Assembly (NCBI GenBank): GCA_910577995.1 | Contig: CAJTND010000019.1 | Location: 1 to 22,894, forward strand | DNA: 22,894 nt | Direction: 5' to 3' | Source of the DNA: an uncultured Christensenella sp. | Lineage (GTDB): Bacteria; Bacillota; Clostridia; Christensenellales; Pumilibacteraceae | In this document: piece after piece, positions 8,486-16,031 of the stretch | Position numbering within the stretch: position 1 is the stretch's first letter | Layout: each line of letters starts with the position of its first letter | Program-made: the position numbers and the translations under genes | The notes under the pieces: generated by a model | Seen by the model: the letters and a program-made list of their open reading frames with translations, nothing else | What the model was told of the DNA's origin: nothing | Database searches by the model: none

Positions 8486-10063
8486 TCAGCCCTCCGTGCC
8501 CCTGAGCGACGGATTGAACGCGTCGCGCAGTCCGTTGCCGAACAGGTTGAAGCTGAGCATGAGCAGGACAAGATATACGACCGGTATCGCTACGGCATGA
8601 GGGAATTGCGACATAGCCGATTGACCGGCGTTGATCAGAGTGCCGACCGAGGTTATATCGCCCGTCGAAAGATTGATTATACCTAGATAAGACAAATTGA
8701 TCTCGGAATATATCATCGACGGTATAACAAGCGCACAGCTCGTAACGAGCGTACCAATCGCGTTGGGGAATATATGCTTGAACATCAACCGTTTATCCTT
8801 AGCGCCGAGCGTACGCGCGGCAAGAACATACTCTTGATTTTTATACCGATAAAATTGCATACGCGTAGTGCCCGCCATACCTATCCAACCTGTCAAGAAG
8901 AACGACAGGAACAGCACCAGAACATGGCTCGATCCGCCCATATGCAGTTTAAGCAGCGTAATGACGATCATCATAGGTATTGCGGAAAGAATATCCGAGA
9001 TCCTCTCCATGATAAGATCGGCTTTACCTCCGTAATAACCCGCAATAGATCCGTATATCGCGCCTACTACCATATTGACGACGGCGACGGCTATTGCGAA
9101 AAGGAAGGAGAACCGCGCGCCCGAAGCAAGGCATGTCAAAATATCTTTCCCCTGTTTTTCGCATCCGAACAGGAAATAAGGCGCTTTGATACCGTCCTTA
9201 TTTACATAAGTGTGACGATAAATATAATACTCGTAATAGTTGATCCGTATCTCGTATCCCGAGCCTGCGATATTGCTGTAACGGTAAAAATATGTTTTCC
9301 CGTCACGCTCGAAACCGGACTCACCCTCTATACGCTTCTTGGAAGTATATCCGTCGTCGACAGTTCCTGCTTCGTACTCCCAGTAAACGGGGATAATTTT
9401 ACCTTCCTCGTCAAAAACGATTTGAGTTTTGCCGCCGCGCCCTATCTCCGTTTTGAAATAATAGTTCGCGTTTTTTCCATCCTGATTTTTGGGACGATCC
9501 TGAGGGTCGACGGTCGGATAGATCACCTGTTTTCCGGTCTCATCCTGATATTTTTGGATATCGGCAAATTCCTCGGCTGAAACATTTTGATATATACATC
9601 CTACCTTATGGATACTGTCCTGACGATACGTATACGAACCGTCGTTTTCGGTGTATTTTTGATCCTTGATAGCGTTATATCCGGTTTCCTGACCCTTTGC
9701 ATAATCAATCGTAAAGTTGATAAGCCCTACGTTTTTTACCTCCTCGCAACCGTCCCAGAACGACGTTTTCTCGAACAGTCGATTGCGCGGCAATGCGTTA
9801 ACATAGTTGTTATCGTAATAGCTGACCGTATATGGAGTAAAGATCGGCACGAATATCGCAAAAAGGATCAACAGCAATATGATACACGCCGCAACAACAG
9901 AGCCTTTATTTTTGCAGAAGCGTATAAACGCGCCCTTAAAGTACCCTATCGGTTTCGTATCGAGCTTTTTATCGTGAGCGAGATCCTGTCTTACCGCGGG
10001 CTTGAACTTCTCCGCGGGGATATCGGGGCAATCGCTCCCTTGTAGTACAATATTGTTTTCCAT
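8486..10063 (-). CDS. oppC: Oligopeptide ABC importer permease OppC with large extracellular insert
   Basis: OppC forms the membrane channel with OppB. The 525-residue protein compares with about 300 in typical OppC. The first membrane helix is at about 55-77. It is followed by roughly 210 residues (about 82-295), rich in Tyr, Asp, Lys and Gly, before the usual permease core resumes at PYFLFGCEKQGKDIL. That core contains GSIAGYYGGKADLIMERISD (338-357) and the EAA-type loop EYVLAARTLGA...FPNA (411-435), which contacts the ATPases. The insert should lie outside the cell, beside the binding protein. The conserved GTDxxGRD segment preceding the second helix is changed to FGCEKQGKD. The start overlaps the oppB stop by one base (TAATG). 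Confidence 0.94.
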   Translation of the reverse strand: MENNIVLQGSDCPDIPAEKFKPAVRQDLAHDKKLDTKPIGYFKGAFIRFCKNKGSVVAACIILLLILFAIFVPIFTPYTVSYYDNNYVNALPRNRLFEKTSFWDGCEEVKNVGLINFTIDYAKGQETGYNAIKDQKYTENDGSYTYRQDSIHKVGCIYQNVSAEEFADIQKYQDETGKQVIYPTVDPQDRPKNQDGKNANYYFKTEIGRGGKTQIVFDEEGKIIPVYWEYEAGTVDDGYTSKKRIEGESGFERDGKTYFYRYSNIAGSGYEIRINYYEYYIYRHTYVNKDGIKAPYFLFGCEKQGKDILTCLASGARFSFLFAIAVAVVNMVVGAIYGSIAGYYGGKADLIMERISDILSAIPMMIVITLLKLHMGGSSHVLVLFLSFFLTGWIGMAGTTRMQFYRYKNQEYVLAARTLGAKDKRLMFKHIFPNAIGTLVTSCALVIPSMIYSEINLSYLGIINLSTGDITSVGTLINAGQSAMSQFPHAVAIPVVYLVLLMLSFNLFGNGLRDAFNPSLRGTEG

Positions 10064-11070
10064 TATCTCGCCCCCATTCTTATTCTCGGATCGATAAAGC
10101 CGTAGCTTATATCGATAACTATGCCCGCAAGCAATCCTACCAATGTATAGAACCCTGATAACAGCATAAAGAAATCATAATCCTGAGAAGTGATAGAGTC
10201 CAAATACAGTTTGCCGACTCCGGGAACGGAGAACATCGATTCTATAAGCAGCGACCCGGAAAGCACGGCTATAAACTCGGACAGTATCGACGGGAATATA
10301 ACGACCATGGAATTGCGCATCGCGTGGCGGAACGTTGCCTGCCCGCGCGTAAGTCCCTTGGTCCGTGCGAGAAGCATGAAGTCGTTGGTAAGCACCTCGG
10401 AAAGCTCCGCGCGCGTAAACCTCGCGTAACCCGCGATAGAACCGAGGCACAGCGACAGCACCGCAGGCAACATCGATTTGAACATAGACCACGAGAAGTA
10501 ATCATAACCGCCGTCCATGATGAGCGGGAACCAATCGAGCTTATAGCAAAATACATATTGAATAACGACCGCAAATACGATCGAGGGCAGCGAGATCAAC
10601 AATATGATAATGACATTGATGACCTGATCCTGCCATTTATTCTTTTTGAGCGCGGCAAAAATACCGAGCCCCAAACCTATGGGCACGCCGATGATAGTTG
10701 AATAAATGTTTATAAGCACGGTCGGCGGAAGCTTTTCTACAAAGACATCCCATACGGGCTGCATTTTGTATTCGCCCATTGTAAAGCCGATACCGAAATC
10801 GCCGTGTGCAAAAATATTATAAAGATAATTCCACAACTGCTTCATGATAGGCACACGGTCGTAACCGACTATCAAATTCCCTTCATACACGAAGTTTGTA
10901 ATATAACCACGTTCTTGAAGTTTGAAGTAGATCAAATTGGCGTCCACGCCCTGTTCTCTTGTAACTACTATAGGCAGGAGCTTGATCAGCACAAAACACA
11001 TCAGCATTATTACGCAGAAGGTAAGTAATAACAACCCCAGCCTTTTCATTATATATTTGAACATATACAT
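10063..11070 (-). CDS. oppB: Oligopeptide ABC importer permease OppB
   Basis: This 335-residue permease is the normal size for OppB and pairs with OppC. The first helix is at about 10-32, and an extracellular stretch of about 80 residues follows. The remaining helices lie at about 118-140, 152-174, 198-215, 254-276 and 300-325. The cytoplasmic EAA-type loop containing ARTKGLTRGQATFRHAMRN (235-253) docks on the ATPases, and the protein ends in the typical GFIDPRIRMG. The start at 11070 has GGAGAG 8 bases upstream; the ATG at 11064 is an alternative two codons in. It is the first gene after a separate promoter at 11131-11159, which makes oppBCDF a transcription unit distinct from oppA. Confidence 0.95.
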   Translation of the reverse strand: MYMFKYIMKRLGLLLLTFCVIMLMCFVLIKLLPIVVTREQGVDANLIYFKLQERGYITNFVYEGNLIVGYDRVPIMKQLWNYLYNIFAHGDFGIGFTMGEYKMQPVWDVFVEKLPPTVLINIYSTIIGVPIGLGLGIFAALKKNKWQDQVINVIIILLISLPSIVFAVVIQYVFCYKLDWFPLIMDGGYDYFSWSMFKSMLPAVLSLCLGSIAGYARFTRAELSEVLTNDFMLLARTKGLTRGQATFRHAMRNSMVVIFPSILSEFIAVLSGSLLIESMFSVPGVGKLYLDSITSQDYDFFMLLSGFYTLVGLLAGIVIDISYGFIDPRIRMGAR

Positions 11071-11130
11071 AGGTTTTTCTCTCCTATTATATAGGTAGTA
11101 TACCGGATAAACGGCTAATAAATATACCGT

Positions 11131-11159
11131 ATTGTAACATATAAACGCGACGAAAGCAA
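11131..11159 (-). promoter_or_regulatory. Sigma-A promoter of oppBCDF, extended -10
   Basis: On the minus strand a -35 box TTGCTT (11159-11154) is followed after 17 bases by a -10 box TACAAT (11136-11131). The -10 is preceded by TG plus one base, an extended -10. The start of transcription should be near 11124, leaving a leader of about 54 bases before oppB. It lies just downstream of the oppA terminator, consistent with independent expression of the transporter core. Confidence 0.7.
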
Positions 11160-11224
11160 GCTTTTACCGCTGCGACTTTGCATATTGAACGACGCGCAAA
11201 ACAGATACAGTCAAAATACAATGC

Positions 11225-11253
11225 AAAAGGGCGGCGAAAAATTTCCACCGCCC
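11225..11253 (-). terminator. Intrinsic terminator after oppA
   Basis: On the minus strand GGGCGG (11253-11248) pairs with CCGCCC (11234-11229). Further pairing through the TGGAAA/TTTTCG interior is followed by TTTT (11228-11225). An outer CAATGC/GCATTG pair lengthens the stem. It lies 25 bases after the oppA stop codon. It may be leaky, giving more oppA than oppBCDF message, a common stoichiometry for binding-protein importers. Confidence 0.75.
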
Positions 11254-11278
11254 ACCGCATTGCATCATTTTTTGATCG

Positions 11279-13900
11279 TTAATTCTTTTTGTACTCGTTC
11301 ATAAGGTTGCCCTTATTGTCGGTCTTAACATAATCGTACCAGGCGCCGTCGTCGTAATTGACGCGAAGGTACTGAATACCGCCGTAGGACATAAACGTGT
11401 TGTAATCTTCCGTCGCATAGCTGAACTTAGGCGAAAGCAGCGCGGACGACCATTGCGTTATAGTAGGTATCGAGTAGTAGTGCGTGAGTATGCGTTCCTC
11501 CATGGCGCCGAGTATCTTAAGTCTCGAATTCTCGGAAAGGTCGCCGCCCGACTTCCAGTTATATAATGCTCCGTCAACGCCGTTAAGGCTCTTGTACGCT
11601 TCGAGGAGACTTACCGTGATCGTACCGGCTTCTATACCGAAATCCTCATTCGTGATATTGGCATACTCGGGGAGATAAACGGTTATCATATCTTCGGCAG
11701 TATTCCAATAAGTGGTGTACATGCTGTCGGGATCGACGTATGCACCGATGAGGTAGCAGGGATTGAACGTAGCGCCGCCCCACGCGCTCGTGCAAAGCTC
11801 GAACTCGCCTGCGCGGAACTTATTGGACCAGTCGGAACCGTACGATGAGTCGAACACAAGTTTTATTTTGCCCTCGAGTTCGGAGCCTTTCGTGAGTTCA
11901 TCAATTATGCCCTGAATGTAATTAAACTCCTGACGAGCGCTGTCCGTATCCTCGCTTGTACCGAATTTTATCTCGATGTTTTTGCTCGCATCATAACCGT
12001 AATCGGCTGCATTTGCTTTGAGCTCGGCGATCGCGCTGTTGAGGTACTGTTTCGCCTGAGCGGGGTTATATCCGTTGAGAGTGGCGTAAGCCGCCTCGAG
12101 ATCGAGATCGGTTATGCTTGCCGTGCCGGGAAGCGACCACTTGCCGTTGTTTTCGGTATATCCGTATGCTCTGAGCAAAGCTTCCTTCGCAACATCTTCT
12201 TCGCGGTAAATGCCGTTGTTGACGGGATCGTAGTAGTACGTGCTGTTAAGGAAACCGTAGCATGCTTGATATGCCGTGGTAAGCTCTTTTGCATAAGCGT
12301 CGCGGTCGATGGAAAGCGAAAGCGCTTTACGGAAATCTTCTATGGCGAGTATTCCGTTGTTCCTGCCGCTGGTTTTAAGCGTGTCGATGTTGGCGTTGAG
12401 GTGCCACGAGAAGGTGTAACTGCCGGGCGTGTAAGCCGCGTATTTGGAATTGCCGTAATCGTCGGCATGCGTTACGTCGATACCGATATCGTCGAGAGCG
12501 CCTTTAAGGAACGCCATCCATTGAGTATCGGTAGCCGAGATCTTGTAGCAGTTGATCTTATCTACGAGATACTGATCTTTATATTGGTCGAGATCCCAGC
12601 CGTACCAGTACTCGTTTTTCTCGAGCACATACGACTTGCCGCTTTGGAATGCCGTAAGCTTGTACGGACCCCAGCTCGCGGTCGTCTTAAGCGTGGTATT
12701 GTAGTTGGTCGTCCACAGCGTAGATCCCGTGGAAGGAGCTTTTTTGCAGGACTCGTAAAGATCTTTCTTAACGAGCGGCATGCTCGACAGCTCGTAAGCC
12801 GCGAGATAAGAGAGCGTGCCGTCGTCTTTAAGGAAGTTGCTCTGCTGACTGTAGCATACGACAAACTCATACTCGCCGGCTTTATAGAATCCGACGTCCT
12901 CGAAGTCAACTTCGGGGAATTCGCCCTCTATAACGGTTAGATACAATGCTATTTCCGGCGCAGAATCGAGCGATGCGCCGTATAATTTCGATATATTGTT
13001 AAATCTTGCAGTAAGATCGGCGTCGGCTTTGATCTCTGCGATCGTCTTGCCTTCAAGGCTGTTGATTTCATCCGCAGTACCGCAACCGTTTTGCACGAGA
13101 GCATTTACGATCTTAGAACGTTCCGTGCTTGTATCTGCTCCGAGATCGCCGCGGAGCTGACAAGTAGCGCCGCCGTAAGCCTTGTTTTCCGCAGTACTGC
13201 CCAACGTGAATATGAGTTTGTCGTCAAGAGCATCGGTATAAGCGCCGTCATCATAAAGAATCGTACCGCCGAACCAACCTTTCTGCCCTTGATAGACATA
13301 GCTCTTGGCGTTGATAATATTGGTCGCGCCGTAATAAACCGAGGCACGATAGTTCTGGAATTCGGGAGCGAGCTGTTCCTTCATGGAATATATAAAGTCG
13401 TCCGCTTTGATAGGCGTGCCGTCATCCCATTTAAGATCCTGACGAAGCGTGACCTTCCATGCATAACCGCCTGCTTCGACCTCTTCCTCGGTATAGCCGT
13501 ACGCTTCCGCCGCTTCATCGGTAACGTCCTCGAACTTGGTAGCAGCCGAGTAAACCGTATTGAATCCGTCTTTGACGATCGCATCGGTATTTATTTTGCC
13601 GTCCTTGAACTTACCGCCTTTATCCTCGTCGAATTCAAAATCGAATTCGGTAAACGGGGACGACAGATAGTTCATTATCTGAGTATCGTTGTTATCCTCG
13701 TATGTAAGCATATTCCAGTTGGAAGGCATGACCGATGTAAACGTATTATACGTTACCTTATGCTCTTCGCCGGCTTTAGGCTTTGTCAAATCGATCGAAT
13801 TGCCCTTTCCGTTGCCGCATGCCGCAAGCGCGCCTGCAGAGCAACCGAGCATTGCGACCGCGCCGGCTACCGCAATAAGCTTTTTGACTGTCTTTTTCAT
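11279..13900 (-). CDS. oppA: Oligopeptide-binding lipoprotein OppA (SBP family 5), enlarged
   Basis: This 873-residue protein is a peptide-binding lipoprotein held on the outer face of the membrane. The N-terminus has basic residues, a hydrophobic core and a lipobox LAAC with the lipidated cysteine at 28 (a weaker MLGC is at 17-20). Family 5 motifs are visible: TLRQDLKWDDGTPIKADDF (151-169), SWGPYKLTAF (409-418) and FRKALSLSIDRDAYA (523-537). Typical OppA is about 520-600 residues, so about 270 are extra. Much appears to lie at about 195-350, between the first two motifs, and at about 560-640. A GGAGG site lies 5 bases before the ATG. It is separated from oppBCDF by a terminator and a second promoter. 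Confidence 0.95.
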   Translation of the reverse strand: MKKTVKKLIAVAGAVAMLGCSAGALAACGNGKGNSIDLTKPKAGEEHKVTYNTFTSVMPSNWNMLTYEDNNDTQIMNYLSSPFTEFDFEFDEDKGGKFKDGKINTDAIVKDGFNTVYSAATKFEDVTDEAAEAYGYTEEEVEAGGYAWKVTLRQDLKWDDGTPIKADDFIYSMKEQLAPEFQNYRASVYYGATNIINAKSYVYQGQKGWFGGTILYDDGAYTDALDDKLIFTLGSTAENKAYGGATCQLRGDLGADTSTERSKIVNALVQNGCGTADEINSLEGKTIAEIKADADLTARFNNISKLYGASLDSAPEIALYLTVIEGEFPEVDFEDVGFYKAGEYEFVVCYSQQSNFLKDDGTLSYLAAYELSSMPLVKKDLYESCKKAPSTGSTLWTTNYNTTLKTTASWGPYKLTAFQSGKSYVLEKNEYWYGWDLDQYKDQYLVDKINCYKISATDTQWMAFLKGALDDIGIDVTHADDYGNSKYAAYTPGSYTFSWHLNANIDTLKTSGRNNGILAIEDFRKALSLSIDRDAYAKELTTAYQACYGFLNSTYYYDPVNNGIYREEDVAKEALLRAYGYTENNGKWSLPGTASITDLDLEAAYATLNGYNPAQAKQYLNSAIAELKANAADYGYDASKNIEIKFGTSEDTDSARQEFNYIQGIIDELTKGSELEGKIKLVFDSSYGSDWSNKFRAGEFELCTSAWGGATFNPCYLIGAYVDPDSMYTTYWNTAEDMITVYLPEYANITNEDFGIEAGTITVSLLEAYKSLNGVDGALYNWKSGGDLSENSRLKILGAMEERILTHYYSIPTITQWSSALLSPKFSYATEDYNTFMSYGGIQYLRVNYDDGAWYDYVKTDNKGNLMNEYKKN

Positions 13901-14023
13901 AAAAACCTCCGAAATGGTTGATTAACTTGATCTGTGCCGCAATTAGGTTATAAACTTACCTCTCCGACCGCGGCGAATGTTGTTCGTGTCGGATATAGCT
14001 GTGCTTAAAAAGCGTTTTCGATT

Positions 14024-14069
14024 AAAACAAAAATTGGCGTGCACGACCGCATTGTCGTGATTCCACGCC
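14024..14069 (-). promoter_or_regulatory. Terminator-like hairpin in the oppA leader (possible attenuator)
   Basis: On the minus strand GGCGTG (14069-14064) pairs with CACGCC (14041-14036), and inside it CACGAC (14059-14054) pairs with GTCGTG (14047-14042) around a six-base loop. After two bases comes TTTTTGTTTT. It begins only about 10 bases after the predicted transcription start, leaving about 120 bases to oppA. It could terminate most transcripts early, make a short RNA of about 50 bases, or protect the 5' end. I recognise no known riboswitch here. Confidence 0.6.
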
Positions 14070-14084
14070 GAATCCTTATGTGGT

Positions 14085-14149
14085 ATTATACACATATCGA
14101 CCGCGTTTGTCAAACGATATAAGACAATTTTTCCGATTTTTTTTGTTTT
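14085..14149 (-). promoter_or_regulatory. Perfect-consensus sigma-A promoter of oppA with upstream A-tracts
   Basis: On the minus strand a -35 box TTGACA (14113-14108) is followed after exactly 17 bases by a -10 box TATAAT (14090-14085); both match consensus perfectly. Upstream are A-tracts at 14128-14132, 14137-14144 and 14146-14149, like an UP element. Transcription should start near 14078, about 178 bases before the oppA start codon. This is the strongest promoter in the window by sequence. Confidence 0.88.
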
Positions 14150-14209
14150 CCGCCGCCCGTCTTATCATACCGCAACGCGCGTTCCGTCGCTCTATCCACA
14201 CCTTACCTC

Positions 14210-14341
14210 AAAGCCCCCTCCGTCGGCTTCGGGGCACCTCCCCCCCAAAGGGGGGGGCGGCGAAGTCGCTTCACACGTAACCTCGTCGCTTCCCCCTCTC
14301 GGGGGAAGTGTCAACGCGCATGCGTTGACGATAGGGGCTTT
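14210..14341. repeat. Intergenic repeat, copy 2 (complete, 132 bp)
   Basis: This is the cleanest complete copy. It is bounded by AAAGCCCC (14210-14217) and its inverted partner GGGGCTTT (14334-14341). Inside are a C6-AAA-G6 hairpin near 14239-14257, CTTCCCCC TCTC GGGGGAAG (14289-14308) and GTCAACGC GCAT GCGTTGAC (14310-14329). The GGGGCTTT end lies 15 bases beyond the stop codon of the bofA-like gene. The left flank (about 14180-14209) resembles spacer sequence found beside other copies. Confidence 0.88.
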
Positions 14342-14356
14342 ACCGCACCGCCCTTT

Positions 14357-14611
14357 CTACAACAACAGCGCGGCGGCGAGCACCACGCCGACCCCGGGCA
14401 ATCCGAGCGCGCCGACGACCAAGGCATTCAGCAGGTTGAACGGCAGAACGATAACATTGAATGCGGACAGTCCCGCGATGAGCGCGCCGCCCGCGAGCGT
14501 GTTGATAAAAAATTTGGTAAAGCCGCGCATTTTCAGTCGGGTCGTCCAGGCGACGACGCAGACGAGCGCGACGGCGGCTACAAAGCAGAGTATCGTTTCC
14601 CAAGACTTCAT
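14357..14611 (-). CDS. bofA: BofA-like integral membrane protein
   Basis: This 84-residue protein has two or three hydrophobic segments (about 5-22, 38-58 and 62-84). The C-terminal half carries LPFNLLNALVVGALGLPGV (56-74), closely resembling the PINLVTTAISGILGIPG segment of B. subtilis BofA. In sporulating Bacillota, BofA restrains the SpoIVFB protease that activates pro-sigma-K in the mother cell. The homology is read by eye. I see no good ribosome binding site before the ATG at 14611, so the start is uncertain. It is monocistronic here, downstream of the two-component terminator, and a repeat copy follows its stop. This does not prove the organism sporulates, since BofA-like proteins also occur in non-sporulating relatives. 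Confidence 0.72.
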   Translation of the reverse strand: MKSWETILCFVAAVALVCVVAWTTRLKMRGFTKFFINTLAGGALIAGLSAFNVIVLPFNLLNALVVGALGLPGVGVVLAAALLL

Positions 14612-14700
14612 GCGCTATGTATATGCGCGGCGGGCGCGAAAGATAAAGCCCGCGAGCGTCGAATCGTCGCCGAAAACCGCGAATCGTCGCGCCGTCGCAC

Positions 14701-14725
14701 GAAAAAAGCGGCGTTTCCGCCGCTT
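14701..14725 (-). terminator. Intrinsic terminator after the histidine kinase gene
   Basis: On the minus strand AAGCGGCG (14725-14718), a GAAA loop, then CGCCGCTT (14713-14706) form an 8-bp stem, followed by T residues down to 14702. It lies 11 bases after the kinase stop codon and closes the two-gene regulatory operon. Confidence 0.88.
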
Positions 14726-14735
14726 CGGTCGTCTG

Positions 14736-16031
14736 TCAGTAAAGCGTAATGGTAAACGTACTGCCTTTGCCGAGCTCGCTCTCGACGGAGATCCTGCCGC
14801 CTATCATTTCGACTATCGACTTGCATATCGTCAGCCCGAGCCCGCTCGAACCGGACTCGCGTCCGCGCACCTTGTCGCAACGGTAGAACCGCTCGAACAC
14901 GTGCGCCCTGTCCGCCTCGGAAATGCCTATACCGTTGTCGGCGACGGATATCTCCACGCAGTCGTTTTTCCGCGAAACGGCTATCTTTATAACGCCCGTG
15001 GTCGGCGGCGTATACTTAATAGCGTTGTCGACGAGCGTCCGCACCGCCTCGGTGAGCACGTTTTTATCGGTATTGAGCGTAATAGACGGATCGCCCGAGA
15101 GCGAGATATCGTGCTTTATCTTGACCGTCTTGTACCCGTCGACGATATCGCCGACGGTCTCGTAAAGGTTGAATATCGAATTGCTCAGCGTGAAGTTCCC
15201 GAGCTTGGCGAGCCACAGCAGCTGATCGACTATGCGCTTCATGTTCTCGCTCTCGCGCGATATCGCCTCGACGGCTTCGTCGAGTATCTTCGGGTCGTCC
15301 TTGCCCCACCGCCGCAAAAGATTGGCATAGCCGGCGATGACGGACAGCGGCGTTTTCAGCTCGTGCGACGCGTCGGAAACAAAATTCTCCTGACGCTCGA
15401 ACGCCTCCTGCAACGACGAAAGCATGCCGTTTATCCTGTCCGTCAGCTCGGTCAGCTCGTCCTGAGAGTCGACGGGATCGAGCCGCGCCGACAGGTTTTC
15501 TTCGGAGATCTCGCGCACACGCGCGGTCATCTTGCGCACGGGATCGATCATGTATTGGCTCGTGAACCCGCCGAGCACCGCGCCTATCACGATGAACACC
15601 GCGACGAGCACCGCCGACGTTACGATAAGCCTATACATGTATTCGGGCGTGATCACGCCGTCCGCGCGGTAGATATTGAATATGCTCGCAAGAGTGAACG
15701 CGGCATAGCCTATGAGCACCAGCCCGAATATCGCAGTGAAAACGACAGTCGTCTTGACGGTGATACCGACCTTGAACCGCTTGAACAGTCGGCGGAAACC
15801 GATGACCGCGAGCGTTATCGGGAAGAACAGCACCTCGACGATCAGCAGTATCATATCCGCCGCCGAGCGTTTCTTCCGACCCGCGGCGGGCTTAGTGCTC
15901 TTTATCTCCTTGAGCGTGTCCTTAACGGCTTCTTTCTTTTCGCCGTCACGCGAAGGCTCCGCCGCGTCCGATACGACTTCGGGCGCGTCCTCGACAGAGC
16001 GCGCGTTTTGCTCGGAAAGCTTATCGCTCAT
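14736..16031 (-). CDS. Sensor histidine kinase (HAMP, HisKA, HATPase)
   Basis: This 431-residue membrane kinase is the partner of the adjacent response regulator. An acidic then basic cytoplasmic N-terminus (1-57) precedes hydrophobic segments at about 58-79, 96-118 and 133-155. A HAMP-like linker spans about 155-210. The phosphorylated histidine H223 is in SHELKTPLS, the N-box NAIKYTP is at 336-342, DNGIGI at 365-370 and GLGL at 397-400. The loop between the second and third segments is only about 15 residues, so there is no extracellular sensor domain. The signal may be membrane-borne or come from a partner protein. Start is the ATG at 16031, overlapping the regulator stop as ATGA. An ATG 43 codons upstream would lie inside the regulator gene and was rejected. 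Confidence 0.92.
   Translation of the reverse strand: MSDKLSEQNARSVEDAPEVVSDAAEPSRDGEKKEAVKDTLKEIKSTKPAAGRKKRSAADMILLIVEVLFFPITLAVIGFRRLFKRFKVGITVKTTVVFTAIFGLVLIGYAAFTLASIFNIYRADGVITPEYMYRLIVTSAVLVAVFIVIGAVLGGFTSQYMIDPVRKMTARVREISEENLSARLDPVDSQDELTELTDRINGMLSSLQEAFERQENFVSDASHELKTPLSVIAGYANLLRRWGKDDPKILDEAVEAISRESENMKRIVDQLLWLAKLGNFTLSNSIFNLYETVGDIVDGYKTVKIKHDISLSGDPSITLNTDKNVLTEAVRTLVDNAIKYTPPTTGVIKIAVSRKNDCVEISVADNGIGISEADRAHVFERFYRCDKVRGRESGSSGLGLTICKSIVEMIGGRISVESELGKGSTFTITLY

Noticed and set aside
8485..8571. A 29-codon N-terminal extension of OppD
   Set aside because: The extension is Ser/Cys/Arg-rich, lies inside oppC in another frame and has no ribosome binding site, whereas the ATG at 8484 has GGAGG and begins the conserved domain.
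11086..11091. A TATAAT sequence just before oppB as its -10 box
   Set aside because: It abuts the oppB ribosome binding site, lacks a suitable -35 box and would give a leader without a complete site; the promoter at 11131-11159 fits better.
13901..14078. A known riboswitch or T-box in the oppA leader
   Set aside because: I could not find a T-box motif, specifier loop, or conserved core of a known class; only the terminator-like hairpin is supported.
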